Origin: Paenibacillus sp. FSL R7-0273
GTDB taxonomy: Bacteria; Bacillota; Bacilli; Paenibacillales; Paenibacillaceae
Assembly (NCBI RefSeq): GCF_000758625.1
Contig: NZ_CP009283.1
Coordinates: forward strand, 3,421,501 to 3,485,500
Length of the DNA stretch: 64,000 nt
Direction of reading: 5' to 3'
Shown here piece by piece: positions 54,002 through 62,747 of the stretch (the stretch's first letter is position 1; every line of letters starts with the position of its first letter). The notes under the pieces were generated by a model that ran no database searches, had not been told where the DNA came from, and saw nothing but the letters and a program-made list of their open reading frames with translations. The position numbers were made by a program, and so were the translations under genes.

Positions 54002-54226
54002 TTAGAGAAACTGAAGCAGGCCAAATATTATGAAAAATGCTCCGATCCAGATGCCTACAGCCCCCCTGAAGGTCATAAGACTGATATAACTGCTGCTGGG
54101 CTCGGAATCCCCTTGTACCTTCCAGGCTTCACTCATTTTCCAGGCATAGTCAGGGTGCTTGCGGATATATAAGCCAAATACGATCGATCCAATACCAAGG
54201 ATAAGCAATATTATTCCAAGTGCCAT
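54002..54226 (-). CDS. Small membrane protein, DUF6199-like
   Basis: The protein has 74 residues from ATG 54226, 8 nt after AAAGGAGC; ATG 54244 would overlap the site. Two hydrophobic helices (ALGIILLILGIGSIVFGLYI and RGAVGIWIGAFFIIFGLLQF) flank a polar loop KHPDYAWKMSEAWKVQG. The pattern W-K-M-S-E-A-W-K-V-x-G-D-S-E-P matches a small family common in Paenibacillus and Bacillus. Function unknown. Confidence 0.8.
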   Translation of the reverse strand: MALGIILLILGIGSIVFGLYIRKHPDYAWKMSEAWKVQGDSEPSSSYISLMTFRGAVGIWIGAFFIIFGLLQFL

Positions 54227-54383
54227 ATCATCAGCTCCTTTCAACGGTTATACGGATAAATTATACACTACGGTGCAAGAAAAAGACTTGCTTTAAATAC
54301 CTGTTGCGGTTATCGTAGATATAAAGAGTCCGGGATAGCTTTTTATAATAACGGACATTATAACTCCGGAAAGGGTGGTATAA

Positions 54384-55307
54384 ATGAACAAAAAAGCAGA
54401 TGTGGTAATTATCGGCGGAGGTCCGGCGGGTCTAAATGCAGCATTGGTTCTGGGGAGGGCACGGAAATCTGTTATTGTGATTGACGATCTGCAGCCGAGA
54501 AATATCGTTACCCGCGAAACGCACGGCTTTCTTACAAGAGACGGAGCCAGTCCGCGTGAGTTCCGAAAGGCGGCGCATGAGGAGCTGGCTGCTTATCCGT
54601 CAGTGAGCCGTGTCAGTGATACTGCTTCTGCCGTTACAGGGAAGGATGGGGCTTTTGAAATTACAACGGCTTCAGGAGCTGTGTATCTTGGTAAGAAGCT
54701 GCTTTTTGCTGTTGGAAAAAAAGATCTTCCGCTGTCCGTTGACGGACTCGCTGAGGTCTATGGCAAAAGCGCCTTTGTCTGCCCGTATTGTGACGGCTGG
54801 GAGCTGCGGGACAAGAAGCTTGTCCTTATCGTAACTGGAGCCCATGCGCTACATTTGGCTAAAGTAATCTCCGGCTGGACGAAGGATTACAGCATTTGTA
54901 CCAACGGGCCGGCGGAGCTGTCTGGTGAAGAACGCGGGGAGCTGGCGCAGCATGGAGTGCTGGTGCATGAAGCAGCAATAGAAACGATAGAATCGGAAGA
55001 GGGAATGGTGCGGCAGGTTATTTTGGCGGATGGAACGCGGCTGCCGTGCGAGGGTATATTCTTCGCTCCCAAGCTGACAAGGGGCTCGGATCTCCCTCAG
55101 GCCTTAGGCTGTGAGATGAATGAAGTGGGCAGTGTAGTGATAGATGATTATGGAAAAACAAACATTCCCGGGGTTTTCTCTGCCGGTGATGCCGCCTCTG
55201 AGAAGTATCAGGCCATTGCCGCAGCTGCTTCCGGCGCACTGACCGCTATTATGATTAACGGTGAGCTGAACGGGGAGGCCTGGGATGCGAGTGTGTCTGT
55301 GGAATAG
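54384..55307 (+). CDS. Thioredoxin reductase-like flavoprotein
   Basis: This 307-residue NAD(P)/FAD-dependent oxidoreductase has FAD-binding VVIIGGGPAGLNAALVLGRA, central dithiol-like CPYCDGWEL in place of CATC, and C-terminal GVFSAGDAASEKYQAIAAAASG. The second glycine-rich loop is poorly conserved (VIVTGAHALHLAKV), as in TrxR-like relatives with altered NADPH binding. True substrate is uncertain. GAAAGGGTGG precedes ATG 54384. Single gene. Confidence 0.9.
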   Translation: MNKKADVVIIGGGPAGLNAALVLGRARKSVIVIDDLQPRNIVTRETHGFLTRDGASPREFRKAAHEELAAYPSVSRVSDTASAVTGKDGAFEITTASGAVYLGKKLLFAVGKKDLPLSVDGLAEVYGKSAFVCPYCDGWELRDKKLVLIVTGAHALHLAKVISGWTKDYSICTNGPAELSGEERGELAQHGVLVHEAAIETIESEEGMVRQVILADGTRLPCEGIFFAPKLTRGSDLPQALGCEMNEVGSVVIDDYGKTNIPGVFSAGDAASEKYQAIAAAASGALTAIMINGELNGEAWDASVSVE

Positions 55308-55418
55308 TGCAAACATGGAAATCTAAATATAGTGCAGTTTAGTGTATGGCCGCTTTTATAATCTGCCGGTAAACTGAAGGTATCTTCAGAATAATCATGT
55401 GCTGATGGAGGGAATTCA

Positions 55419-55970
55419 TTGCGGGCGGCAACTGAAACCATAGATACTGTAAGGTTAAAGCTAAGACCATTTAAAATGGAAGATGCCCCGAGTATGCATG
55501 CTAACTGGATCAATGACATAGATGTCCAAAGCAATTACGGTGAACCTGTTTATAGTAGTATAGCTTTAGTAGAAGAGTTACTGCACCAATGGGTGTTGTC
55601 CTATAATAGAAATGATTTTTACCGGTGGGCAATCATACTTAAAGAACATGAGGAATGTATTGGACAAATCGCCTTTTGTCAGGTTGACACGGACCATCGT
55701 CTTGCAGAAATCGAATACTGTATCGGCCGGCCGTATCAGAATACAGGGTATGCCACTGAGGCTTTAATAGCAGTAATACAGTATACCTTTTCCCATACTC
55801 CACTGCACCGGCTGCAGGCATATCACCGCGGGCAGAATGAGGTATCTGGAAAGGTGATGCAGAAAGCTCACATGCAGTTTGAAGGTACACATAAAGAAAG
55901 TTACTATTATAGCGATACTGGAGAATATGATGATAAGCATTACTACGGAATCGTAAAAGGAACTATATGA
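55419..55970 (+). CDS. GNAT acetyltransferase, RimJ/RimL type
   Basis: This 183-residue protein has VRLKLRPFKMEDAPSMHANWIND at the start, then AEIEYCIGRPYQNTGYATEALIAV and HRLQAYHRGQNEVSGKVMQKAHMQFEG, all typical of ribosomal N-acetyltransferase-like enzymes. TTG start 55419 with GGAGGGAATTC upstream. Target unknown. Followed by a strong terminator and the multi-hairpin element. Confidence 0.9.
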   Translation: MRAATETIDTVRLKLRPFKMEDAPSMHANWINDIDVQSNYGEPVYSSIALVEELLHQWVLSYNRNDFYRWAIILKEHEECIGQIAFCQVDTDHRLAEIEYCIGRPYQNTGYATEALIAVIQYTFSHTPLHRLQAYHRGQNEVSGKVMQKAHMQFEGTHKESYYYSDTGEYDDKHYYGIVKGTI

Positions 55971-55983
55971 TTGTCATTAAAAG

Positions 55984-56008
55984 AAGAGCAGCCGGGGGCT
56001 GCTCTTTG
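55984..56008 (+). terminator. Terminator after GNAT gene
   Basis: AAGAGCAGCC-GGG-GGCTGCTCTT is a compact hairpin followed by TGACTTTT. Confidence 0.88.
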
Positions 56009-56017
56009 ACTTTTCAC

Positions 56018-56277
56018 TCTATATAGATTGAACTTAGGAATTTACGTTAAGGGAAAAGTGGCGGAGGGGAATTTTGGAACTGGAGGAGCGGTAGCGACCG
56101 CCTAAAAGCTTTTCGTAGAAAAGCTAGCTCCGGAAGCATAGGCAGTCTGCGGATTTCAACCGTTAAAAACGGTATAAATCAAGAAATCTGCAGAAGGGCA
56201 GCGGCTGGAAGTCCAAACATTCTCTGGAGTCACATGCAATTCCAAAACAGCAATATTATTAGTTTAATCTATATAGA
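56018..56277. repeat. Multi-hairpin element with terminal inverted repeats
   Basis: A 260-bp intergenic element is bounded by CTATATAGATTGAACT (56019-56034) and AGTTTAATCTATATAG (56261-56276), inverted repeats matching at 15 of 16 bases. An inner pair TTTTGGAA (56072-56079) / TTCCAAAA (56240-56247) is nested inside. Three stems lie between: GCGGT-AGCG-ACCGC (56088-56101), AGCTTTT-N5-AAAAGCT (56107-56125) and an 11-bp stem (56147-56157 with 56183-56193) enclosing CCGTT/AACGG. I recall similar intergenic elements in Paenibacillus genomes. Could be a MITE, a structured RNA or both. Confidence 0.8.
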
Positions 56278-56482
56278 TAAACAGCTTCACTCTGCATCAG
56301 CCAGAGTAACCAGCTAACCAGATAGGCTTTCAGCGGATAGCAGAGCTGGCCATTCCTTTTTTGGAGCAAATTTGAACAGTATGTAAGGTTACTGTACTAT
56401 TTATCTAAAAAAGCTGAGAATACTCCACCCTCGATAGGGTGGGGATGAATCTGCGGTATTTGGACCTAAACCCGAACACATG

Positions 56483-56491
56483 TGCTATAAT
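56483..56491 (+). promoter_or_regulatory. Extended -10 promoter of tnpB
   Basis: TGCTATAAT at 56483-56491 is a perfect extended -10 box about 35 bp upstream of the tnpB start; TTGGAC lies 20 nt further upstream. Confidence 0.6.
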
Positions 56492-56524
56492 ATGAATAAT
56501 ATTACCAAAAATGAGGTGTCGCAC

Positions 56525-57612
56525 ATGCTGATACATCAAGCCTATAAATACCGGATCTACCCCACACCGGAACAACAGCAACTCATAAGGCGTATGTTTG
56601 GCTGCTGCCGCTTTGTGTTCAATACCTTTTTGGACACTTGGAATCAAAGCTATGCGGAAACGGGAAAAGGCTTGTCCTATCACGCTTATGCGACAAAACT
56701 CCCTGCACTAAAAGCACAATACGACTGGCTGAAAGAAGTCGATAGCATCGCTTTGCAGTCGGCTGCCCGTCATGTGGCGGATAGCTTTGATCGCTTTTTC
56801 AAAAAGCAAAATCAAGTGCCACGCTTTAAGAGCCGGAAGCATCCGGTTCAAAGTTACACGACCAAATTCACGAACGGGAATATCGCCATTGAGGGGAGTC
56901 GCTTGAAGCTCCCAAAACTCGGCTGGATGCGTTTTGCAAACTCCCGGAAGCTGGGAGCCGGATATTGTCTGCTACCGTGCGTCAAAACGCCAGCGGGAAA
57001 TTTTTCGTTTCGCTTGGTTGCGAAGTTGAAAAGAACCCACTGCCGCAAGTGGACGCACATATCGGAATCGATCTGGGTTTGAAAGAGTATGCTGTAAGCT
57101 CGAATGGTGAACGGTATGCCAATCCCCGCTTTTACCGCCAATATGAGAAAAAGCTGGCGCTTTGGCAGCGGCGGATGGCTCGGCGTACTCCGGGCGGCTC
57201 CAACTGGAAGAAAGCGAAGCAGCATGTCGCTCGCATTCACGAACGTATTGCGAATAAACGAAATGATTTTCTCCACCAACTGACAACGAAACTGATCCGT
57301 GAAAACCAAACGATTAGTATCGAACATCTGCGTGTCGCGAATATGATTCAGAATCCCAAGCTTTCAAAATCCATCGCGGATGCGTCTTGGGGGGAGTGGG
57401 TACGGCAACTGACGTACAAAGCCCTTTGGTATGGACGAACCCTTCGGATCGCCGATACGTTCGAACCGACCAGTCAGCAGTGTCACGTGTGTGGCACGAT
57501 CCACCCGGAAGTAAAGAATCTTGCGGTTCGGGAATGGACGTGCAACGCTTGCGGTACGCTTCATGACCGTGATGAAAACGCCGCTCATAATATTGCACAA
57601 GTAGCGGTTTAA
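56525..57612 (+). pseudogene. tnpB: TnpB-like RNA-guided nuclease gene, frameshifted
   Basis: ATG 56525 opens a TnpB N-terminus (HQAYKYRIYPTPEQQQLIRRMFGCCRFVFN). The frame is lost near 56950-56960, between FANSRKL and SRILSATVRQNASGKFF, by loss of one base. The second frame continues to 57612 with the RuvC-like residues (GIDLGLKEYAV Asp, ISIEHLRV Glu, DRDENAA Asp) and the zinc ribbon (CHVCGTIHPEVKNLAVREWTCNACG). Total length would be about 362 residues, normal for TnpB. As read, the nuclease is inactive unless the shift is an error. Confidence 0.87.
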
Positions 57613-57736
57613 CCGCCACCTATCCAAATGATAGAACTGCGGGAACGCAGGAATCGCTTGCTAAATAAGAAGAGGTTACTCTTCTGTTCGCAAGAATCCG
57701 CCACTTCAAGCGCTAGCTAAGTGGAGGAGAATTCAA
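57601..57736 (+). ncRNA. Probable omegaRNA (TnpB guide RNA) region
   Basis: In TnpB systems the guide RNA overlaps the 3' end of tnpB and the right end. Here the region holds several stems: GCGG-N4-CCGC at the stop codon, CTGCG-GGAA-CGCAG (57637-57650), AGAAGAG-GTTA-CTCTTCT (57668-57685) closed by CTTGC/GCAAG, and the right-end hairpin (57695-57732). The guide would start just beyond about 57736. Confidence 0.6.
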
Positions 57737-57805
57737 TGTAATTATTAATAGAGTAGGCTCGAAAACTCACTACCGATATTGCTGTGTAAAGGAGCAGGAA
57801 ATGCT

Positions 57806-59473
57806 ATGGATGATTCACTGGAACCCGTTATTGAAGAAATGAAGCAGGAAATAGACAAGTGGATTGCATATATCAACGATAAGGACGCTGAGAAGATTAT
57901 AAAACGCACAACGCTTCAGGCGGGAGTTCACGGGTACGCGCTCCTTAAATATGAGGGTGGCAGAGTGGATGTGACGGATTACCCGCTGGATTTATCTATG
58001 CCGGGCAAAAGCAGGCTGAGCACCAACGGCGGGCTTACAGAGGAGCAGGTGCGGGAGCAGATCGTTCCTGAGCTGGCTCACTATATGCAGCATAAATTAA
58101 AGGCACTCCCTCCGGCAGTACTGGACTACCGGTTTGATTTTGAAGGAAACTTCCAAGTAGTAAGCGGCGGCACTGTCAAAGTGCCTATTCTCAAATATAT
58201 GGACGAGGCGAAGAAGCAGCTGCTGCTGGAGCGGATCAGCTCCTATATCTCCAGCAAGCTCGAAGCCGGCAAATATCCGACCAAACCGTTAGAAACGTTT
58301 TTCTTGGCCCGGCATCTGCTGGATGAAGAATTGTATCCCGTCTTGGATTCCGGCAGAATCATTGGTCTGTATGAGCGGATACAAGAGCTGAATAAGGGAA
58401 GCAAGCATCTTGCAGAGCACCGCAATACACTGACCGTGGCCCTAAAAAATTGGGTTGAGGAGCAGTGGCTGCCAAGATACTTTGAGCTCACCGGCAGCGA
58501 ATGGCAGAAAGAATATAAGAAGAAGAGCGGTGCCGTGCTGGAGGAGAGCGGGAGCGGACAAGAAGCCGTGAAGCTGGTGATCTATGGTGCAGTAAACATC
58601 CTAAGATATGAGCCTTCTTACAGCAGAAGTACGGGGCTCACCTTCCTGAATTGCCTGACTGCCCTCGGCAGCACCCGGGCTGAACAGCTGATCCGCGAGG
58701 GCAGCGGTGTGCTGCCTGTGGATATTACCAGACTGAGGAATGAACGGGTGGAATGTACAGTTAATGATGTGTTTGCTGAGGTAAGTATCCATATGAAGCA
58801 GGAGTCAGGGGAGAGCTACGGTCAGGCGCTCCGGTTTCTGATCAAGCTGCTTGAACAGGGTTTTCCAAATAGCTATCAGATTAAGCTGAAATCCGCAGTT
58901 AAGCGCTGGCTGCCGCTCAAGGGACTGGCCAAATCGGGTACACACCGTTTTTTTGCGAATGCGCTTGAATATCCGGAGGTCCACCCGTTGCTGGAAGAGT
59001 ACGCCAGGGCTGCCATGGAAACCTTCGAATGGTATTCGGATACGGAAGGGGAGAAATGCTGCATGCCGGGCAGCTATGCGGTCTTTGGGCTTGGTCTCAC
59101 AGACAGTGCATATTTCCCGTTGGTCAGAGAGTACATGGAGAAGATAGACATTGAACATCAGTCGGTCCAGAATGGGTTCACAGCAGCATTGTATGGGCAT
59201 TACGGCATTAACATGGAGACTCTTCCTACACTCGTGACGTGTATGCTGTATAGTACGGATTCATTAAAGCTAAAGATGATGAAAGAGATTGAGGATGAAC
59301 AGCTGCTCAGACTGCTGCTGAGTCAGGTCCGCAGCCTCCAGTACTACCAGGCGGAGCATCTTGTATACCTGATTTGGGGCGGTAAGGATAAGCTGAAGAA
59401 GCTTGCTGAGAAGGCTGAAGGGGAGAAGAAGCAGAATCTTGAAGAGCTGATGCAAGCCGCCAAACGCGGTTAA
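57806..59473 (+). CDS. DUF6138-like hypothetical protein
   Basis: The protein has 555 residues from ATG 57806, downstream of AAGGAGCAGGAAA. It is large, mostly helical and cytosolic, with no signal or membrane segment. Recognisable stretches (EPVIEEMKQEIDKWIAYIN, FFLARHLLDEELYPVLDSG, CCMPGSYAVFGLGL, EHLVYLIWGGKDKLKKLA) fit my memory of DUF6138 proteins, which often have HEAT-like helices and are linked to polymorphic-toxin or immunity loci. No function is established. It begins 70 bp after the insertion sequence. Confidence 0.75.
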   Translation: MDDSLEPVIEEMKQEIDKWIAYINDKDAEKIIKRTTLQAGVHGYALLKYEGGRVDVTDYPLDLSMPGKSRLSTNGGLTEEQVREQIVPELAHYMQHKLKALPPAVLDYRFDFEGNFQVVSGGTVKVPILKYMDEAKKQLLLERISSYISSKLEAGKYPTKPLETFFLARHLLDEELYPVLDSGRIIGLYERIQELNKGSKHLAEHRNTLTVALKNWVEEQWLPRYFELTGSEWQKEYKKKSGAVLEESGSGQEAVKLVIYGAVNILRYEPSYSRSTGLTFLNCLTALGSTRAEQLIREGSGVLPVDITRLRNERVECTVNDVFAEVSIHMKQESGESYGQALRFLIKLLEQGFPNSYQIKLKSAVKRWLPLKGLAKSGTHRFFANALEYPEVHPLLEEYARAAMETFEWYSDTEGEKCCMPGSYAVFGLGLTDSAYFPLVREYMEKIDIEHQSVQNGFTAALYGHYGINMETLPTLVTCMLYSTDSLKLKMMKEIEDEQLLRLLLSQVRSLQYYQAEHLVYLIWGGKDKLKKLAEKAEGEKKQNLEELMQAAKRG

Positions 59474-59899
59474 CTAAAGATCCTTCAGATTGTAATGCAG
59501 CCTGGTGAGCATGTCTGTCAGCAGATTCGTCTCCTGTTCACTGAAGCCGTTAAGCAGCTGCTGGATAAATTGGGTCCGTTCCTTGTTAAAGTTTACAATA
59601 AGGCTCCGGCATTCCTCAGTCAGCCGCACAAAAGTCACCCGCTGATCTACCGGATTGCGTCTTCTGGTCACCATGCCTTCCGCCTCGAGCTGCTTTAGGT
59701 GACGGGTAATTGCAGCGCTGTCGATGTGAATGGCCTTTTGCAGATCACTCTGGGTTACTTCATCCGCGAGATATAGCTGATACAGCAGATCGTACCTGGA
59801 AGAGCCGATGCCGGTGCAGCGCTCGAACTTCGGGCTGAGCTCGTTACTCATTTTTTTGAGCAGGTACAATACAGCTTCTTGTTCCATTGAACAATTCAT
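59474..59899 (-). CDS. MarR-family transcriptional regulator
   Basis: This 141-residue winged-helix regulator has VTQSDLQKAIHIDSAAITRHLKQLEAEGMVTRRRN followed by the wing DQRVTFVRLTEE. AAGGAGGG lies 7 nt before ATG 59899. It is on the same strand as, and downstream of, the nitroreductase gene, but a terminator hairpin at 59930-59956 separates them. It may still regulate the nitroreductase. Ligand unknown. Confidence 0.92.
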   Translation of the reverse strand: MNCSMEQEAVLYLLKKMSNELSPKFERCTGIGSSRYDLLYQLYLADEVTQSDLQKAIHIDSAAITRHLKQLEAEGMVTRRRNPVDQRVTFVRLTEECRSLIVNFNKERTQFIQQLLNGFSEQETNLLTDMLTRLHYNLKDL

Positions 59900-59929
59900 G
59901 ATGTTTCCCTCCTTGATGTAATGTTAAAA

Positions 59930-59956
59930 GAAGACGGAGCTGTTCTCCGTCTTCTG
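59930..59956 (-). terminator. Terminator after nitroreductase
   Basis: AGAAGACGGAG pairs with CTCCGTCTTCT around a 5-nt loop; on the minus strand a TTTT stretch follows. Confidence 0.85.
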
Positions 59957-59990
59957 CAATAGCTATTCAAGTAAGCAGATAATGTTTACC

Positions 59991-60629
59991 TTAAGCCCAA
60001 ACCGTTGTTTGGTCAACTGGCAGACGGTAAGAATTGAAGCCCTCACTGGCAGCCTTACCGATGGTCAGCAGCATAACCGGCAGATAGCGCTCTTTGTCCA
60101 TACCGAAAGCTTCAGCGATCTGGTCCTTCTCATAGCCGCCGATCGGATTCGTATCATACCCGTGCGCACGCGCAACCAGCATCAGCTGCATGGACACCAG
60201 GCCGGCATCGAGCAGAATAATATCGCGCATATCCTGATCGCTAATCTGCGAATACAGCGGCTTAAAGGCATTCAGCTGATATTCTTTAACATCTTGCGGC
60301 ATATAGCCGAGTTCAACCGCTTTGCTATAAATTTCTTCTGAGTAATCGAAATTGTTCATGTCTCCAAAGACTGCAATGACAGCAGAGGCCTGAAGAACTT
60401 TGTCCTTATTGAAACGCGAGAGGGGAGCGAGCTTTTGCTTGCCTTCTTCACTGTCAATCACCAGGAAGCGCCATGGCTGCATATTGATAGACGAAGGAGC
60501 TGTGCTGGCTTCCTTCAGAATTTCTGACATTTCTTCTCTGCTGATTTTCACAGAGGGATCATAGGTTTTGATGGAACGGCGTCCATAAACAATCTCATTG
60601 AAATCATTGGTTTGCTGGAATTCTTTCAT
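59991..60629 (-). CDS. Nitroreductase family flavoprotein
   Basis: This 212-residue FMN enzyme of the NfsB-like fold has YGRRSIKTYDPSVKISREEM at the N-terminus (FMN-binding Arg/Ser), EASTAPSSINMQPWRFLVID, and GYDTNPIGGYEKDQIAEAFG near the C-terminus. It reduces nitroaromatics, quinones or related compounds with NAD(P)H. AAGGAGAG lies 8 nt before ATG 60629. It probably belongs to the regulon of the neighbouring MarR protein. Confidence 0.94.
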   Translation of the reverse strand: MKEFQQTNDFNEIVYGRRSIKTYDPSVKISREEMSEILKEASTAPSSINMQPWRFLVIDSEEGKQKLAPLSRFNKDKVLQASAVIAVFGDMNNFDYSEEIYSKAVELGYMPQDVKEYQLNAFKPLYSQISDQDMRDIILLDAGLVSMQLMLVARAHGYDTNPIGGYEKDQIAEAFGMDKERYLPVMLLTIGKAASEGFNSYRLPVDQTTVWA

Positions 60630-60753
60630 GCTGGTTCTCTCCTTGAGGTTTATATTTTTATTTGATCCGTCAATAATTGAGGGGTCAACTATTTATACAT
60701 TCAATATATTTCAGATGCGTTGCGAATGCAACAGGAATGATATTACATCTGCG

Positions 60754-61929
60754 CTATTGAATGGTTTTTTCGAATGACACATGTTGCTGGTCTATCCCGG
60801 CTAAACCCAGCGTTTGCTTCAGCAGATTCAGATCCACCGAGAAGTCCGCAAAGCCCGAAAAACGGTCCTGTACCGTCTCGTCAGCCTGCCCGTACATCAT
60901 ATAGTAATCAAGTTTGTTGTGGTTGCTGATCATCCAGTAAGTAGGCACTACATGCTGTCTATGAAAAATTTCGACAACAACGGTTCCCTTCATGCAGAAA
61001 GCAAGATTGGACAAGCCGGCACCATGCGGCGAGACAATTGCTTCGGCAGAAGCAAACAGCTGAATTTGCTGGGCTACGGTCCAATCCTCCAGACGAACTG
61101 GTACGAAGCCGTATGACTCTAAATAACGGATTACTTCATTCTCATTTGTGATCCGGCGGGAAGAGGCCTTACACCGGGAGATAAAAATGCGGCCCGGAGA
61201 ATTGAGTGTGGTGTCCCGTCCGGGCAGCATGAACCTCCGTAGGGTAGCAGTGGCCCAGGGCGGGTAATGGGAATTCATCATCAGGGAAGGCACCACCAGC
61301 AGCTCGGCCTGAATTTGCCGGTCACCGCCGGTACGGATTACGGACGATTCCGCTACGCCAAACATAGTTAACGTCTCCTCTACGAAAGTTCCATAAGGAT
61401 TCGGGTTCATAATCAGGGTTTGAAAAGGGCAATTTAGAATTCTAAGCATACCCAGACGCGGCAGCACATCATATAACCAATGAAAATAATTATGACTCCC
61501 GCAAAAAGTCAACGCGGCAGCCGTCCCCTGAAGGTTGTAATGCTCCCGGGCCTTCTGGCGGTGCAAAGCCGGGTGTTCCTCGGCTGTCAGCATTCTGTTT
61601 AGTTGTCCATCGTATTCCTGAGAAAGGTCGTAGATCAGCTTATCTTCAGGTGTCAGGATAGAACCGGAGGGTCCCCAGACACGCCCATCCGGAATGTATG
61701 CAATATAACCGCCTTCAGGTTGAAGGGAATAGGATTTTAAGTACGGGTGAAATTCCGTTTCAACCGTTTTGGGGGCCTCGTATTCAGCGGTTTCGCCAAA
61801 ATCGAAAGAGGTAAGCCTGAGCTCGTCTCCGGAGGAAGCCGAAGCCTCCCATTCCCATGCGTCCTGGTAAAAACCGGATGCACATAGATTTGTGTCTGCC
61901 GGTTTAGCCTTTCCGCTCATTTCTTCCAT
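60754..61929 (-). CDS. GT61-family glycosyltransferase (DUF563)
   Basis: This 391-residue protein has the GT61/DUF563 arrangement: NYFHWLYDVLPRLGML in the middle, PGRIFISRCKASSRRITNENEVI, and the conserved ASAEAIVSPHGAGLSNLAFCMKGTVVVEIF near the C-terminus. Bacterial members transfer sugars to surface polymers or to proteins or peptides; the acceptor is not known. No membrane segment is evident. It lies on the opposite strand from the GNAT and PEP-synthase-like genes at the right edge. Confidence 0.9.
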   Translation of the reverse strand: MEEMSGKAKPADTNLCASGFYQDAWEWEASASSGDELRLTSFDFGETAEYEAPKTVETEFHPYLKSYSLQPEGGYIAYIPDGRVWGPSGSILTPEDKLIYDLSQEYDGQLNRMLTAEEHPALHRQKAREHYNLQGTAAALTFCGSHNYFHWLYDVLPRLGMLRILNCPFQTLIMNPNPYGTFVEETLTMFGVAESSVIRTGGDRQIQAELLVVPSLMMNSHYPPWATATLRRFMLPGRDTTLNSPGRIFISRCKASSRRITNENEVIRYLESYGFVPVRLEDWTVAQQIQLFASAEAIVSPHGAGLSNLAFCMKGTVVVEIFHRQHVVPTYWMISNHNKLDYYMMYGQADETVQDRFSGFADFSVDLNLLKQTLGLAGIDQQHVSFEKTIQ

Positions 61930-62022
61930 TATTCATCCCGCCATCCCCTTATAATCTTGAAGCTATTTTATGCGGCCTCGGCTTAACGGGCACGAAGACG
62001 AAAAAAATAGGCGGCACTGAGT

Positions 62023-62619
62023 TCATCCAGGCTCATTCCCGTAGATAAACTGCTCTACTTTGCCCACAGTCACTTCCAGCTCAGGACTCGAATTGTCAAT
62101 GACCGTTACACTTGCTTCCGGCAGCGGCCAGGCGACTGTACGGGGGCTGAAGGCGGTGCGGAACTGCTCCCAGTTCCGGAATTTCCAGCCGTCCAGCGGG
62201 GAGTTCCGGCCGGTAATCCGCTCGCGGAACAGCGCTTCGTCCGCCAGTGTGACTAGCACTACTTTTACATCAACCTCCTGCAGTGTTCTGCCGATCCGGC
62301 GCAGCTCAGCTCCGATCCATTCCGGGTCGGCGGCTTCCTTGGTAAAGGGACCAACCACATAAATATCAGCGGACAGGCCGATGTTATCAAGCGCGGCATC
62401 CATCGTAATCCGGTAGCCCAAATCGCGGCATAAGCGTTTATACTCATCAGAATCGCGGTCATCCGGGTCAAGTCCGTGCATGGTCAGGATGGCGGTAGCC
62501 GCAGGCCTTAATAGTATATCCATATCCATAACTGCTGCTTTGCGGCGGGCAGCTACTGCCTTAGCTAAGGTCGTTTTGCCTGCGCCGCCCGGTCCGAGGA
62601 AAAACACAAGTTTGTTCAA
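62023..62619 (-). CDS. P-loop kinase-like protein
   Basis: The protein has 198 residues from TTG 62619, 8 nt after AAAGGAG; a longer frame to 62664 lacks a site. Walker A GPGGAGKTTLAK lies at residues 9-20 and a hydrophobic strand ends in Asp (VMDMDIL). The central lid part is rich in Arg (CRDLGYRITMD, GAELRRIGRTL), as in small nucleoside or antibiotic kinases. Substrate unknown. It lies 94 bp upstream of GT61 on the same strand. Confidence 0.8.
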   Translation of the reverse strand: MNKLVFFLGPGGAGKTTLAKAVAARRKAAVMDMDILLRPAATAILTMHGLDPDDRDSDEYKRLCRDLGYRITMDAALDNIGLSADIYVVGPFTKEAADPEWIGAELRRIGRTLQEVDVKVVLVTLADEALFRERITGRNSPLDGWKFRNWEQFRTAFSPRTVAWPLPEASVTVIDNSSPELEVTVGKVEQFIYGNEPG

Positions 62620-62747
62620 GAAAGACACTCCTTTAAGTAAGTCAGACTGTATATATCCTAGCATTTTTTGCAGGTTAAGTTCACTATGCAGATTTCATGT
62701 ATAATAGACAAAAGAAAATAGAGAATTACTTTGGAGGCAGTGTGCAG

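Larger units (their letters stand above)
56400..57736 (+). mobile_element. IS200/IS605-superfamily element, tnpB only (IS1341-like)
   Basis: A likely left end begins after TTTAT (56400-56404), with a 7-9 bp subterminal hairpin CCACCCT-CGAT-AGGGTGG (56425-56442). The right end contains a long hairpin (GAATCC, CCACTT / AAGTGG, GGAGGAGAATTC) and ends near TTCAATG at 57731-57737. One tnpB-type gene, no tnpA, no terminal inverted repeats and no target duplication are seen, as expected for this superfamily. Ends are approximate. Confidence 0.75.

Noticed and set aside
56480..57612. Two separate genes within the tnpB region
   Set aside because: Each half contains only part of one TnpB protein, and they join at a single-base shift, so it is one broken gene.
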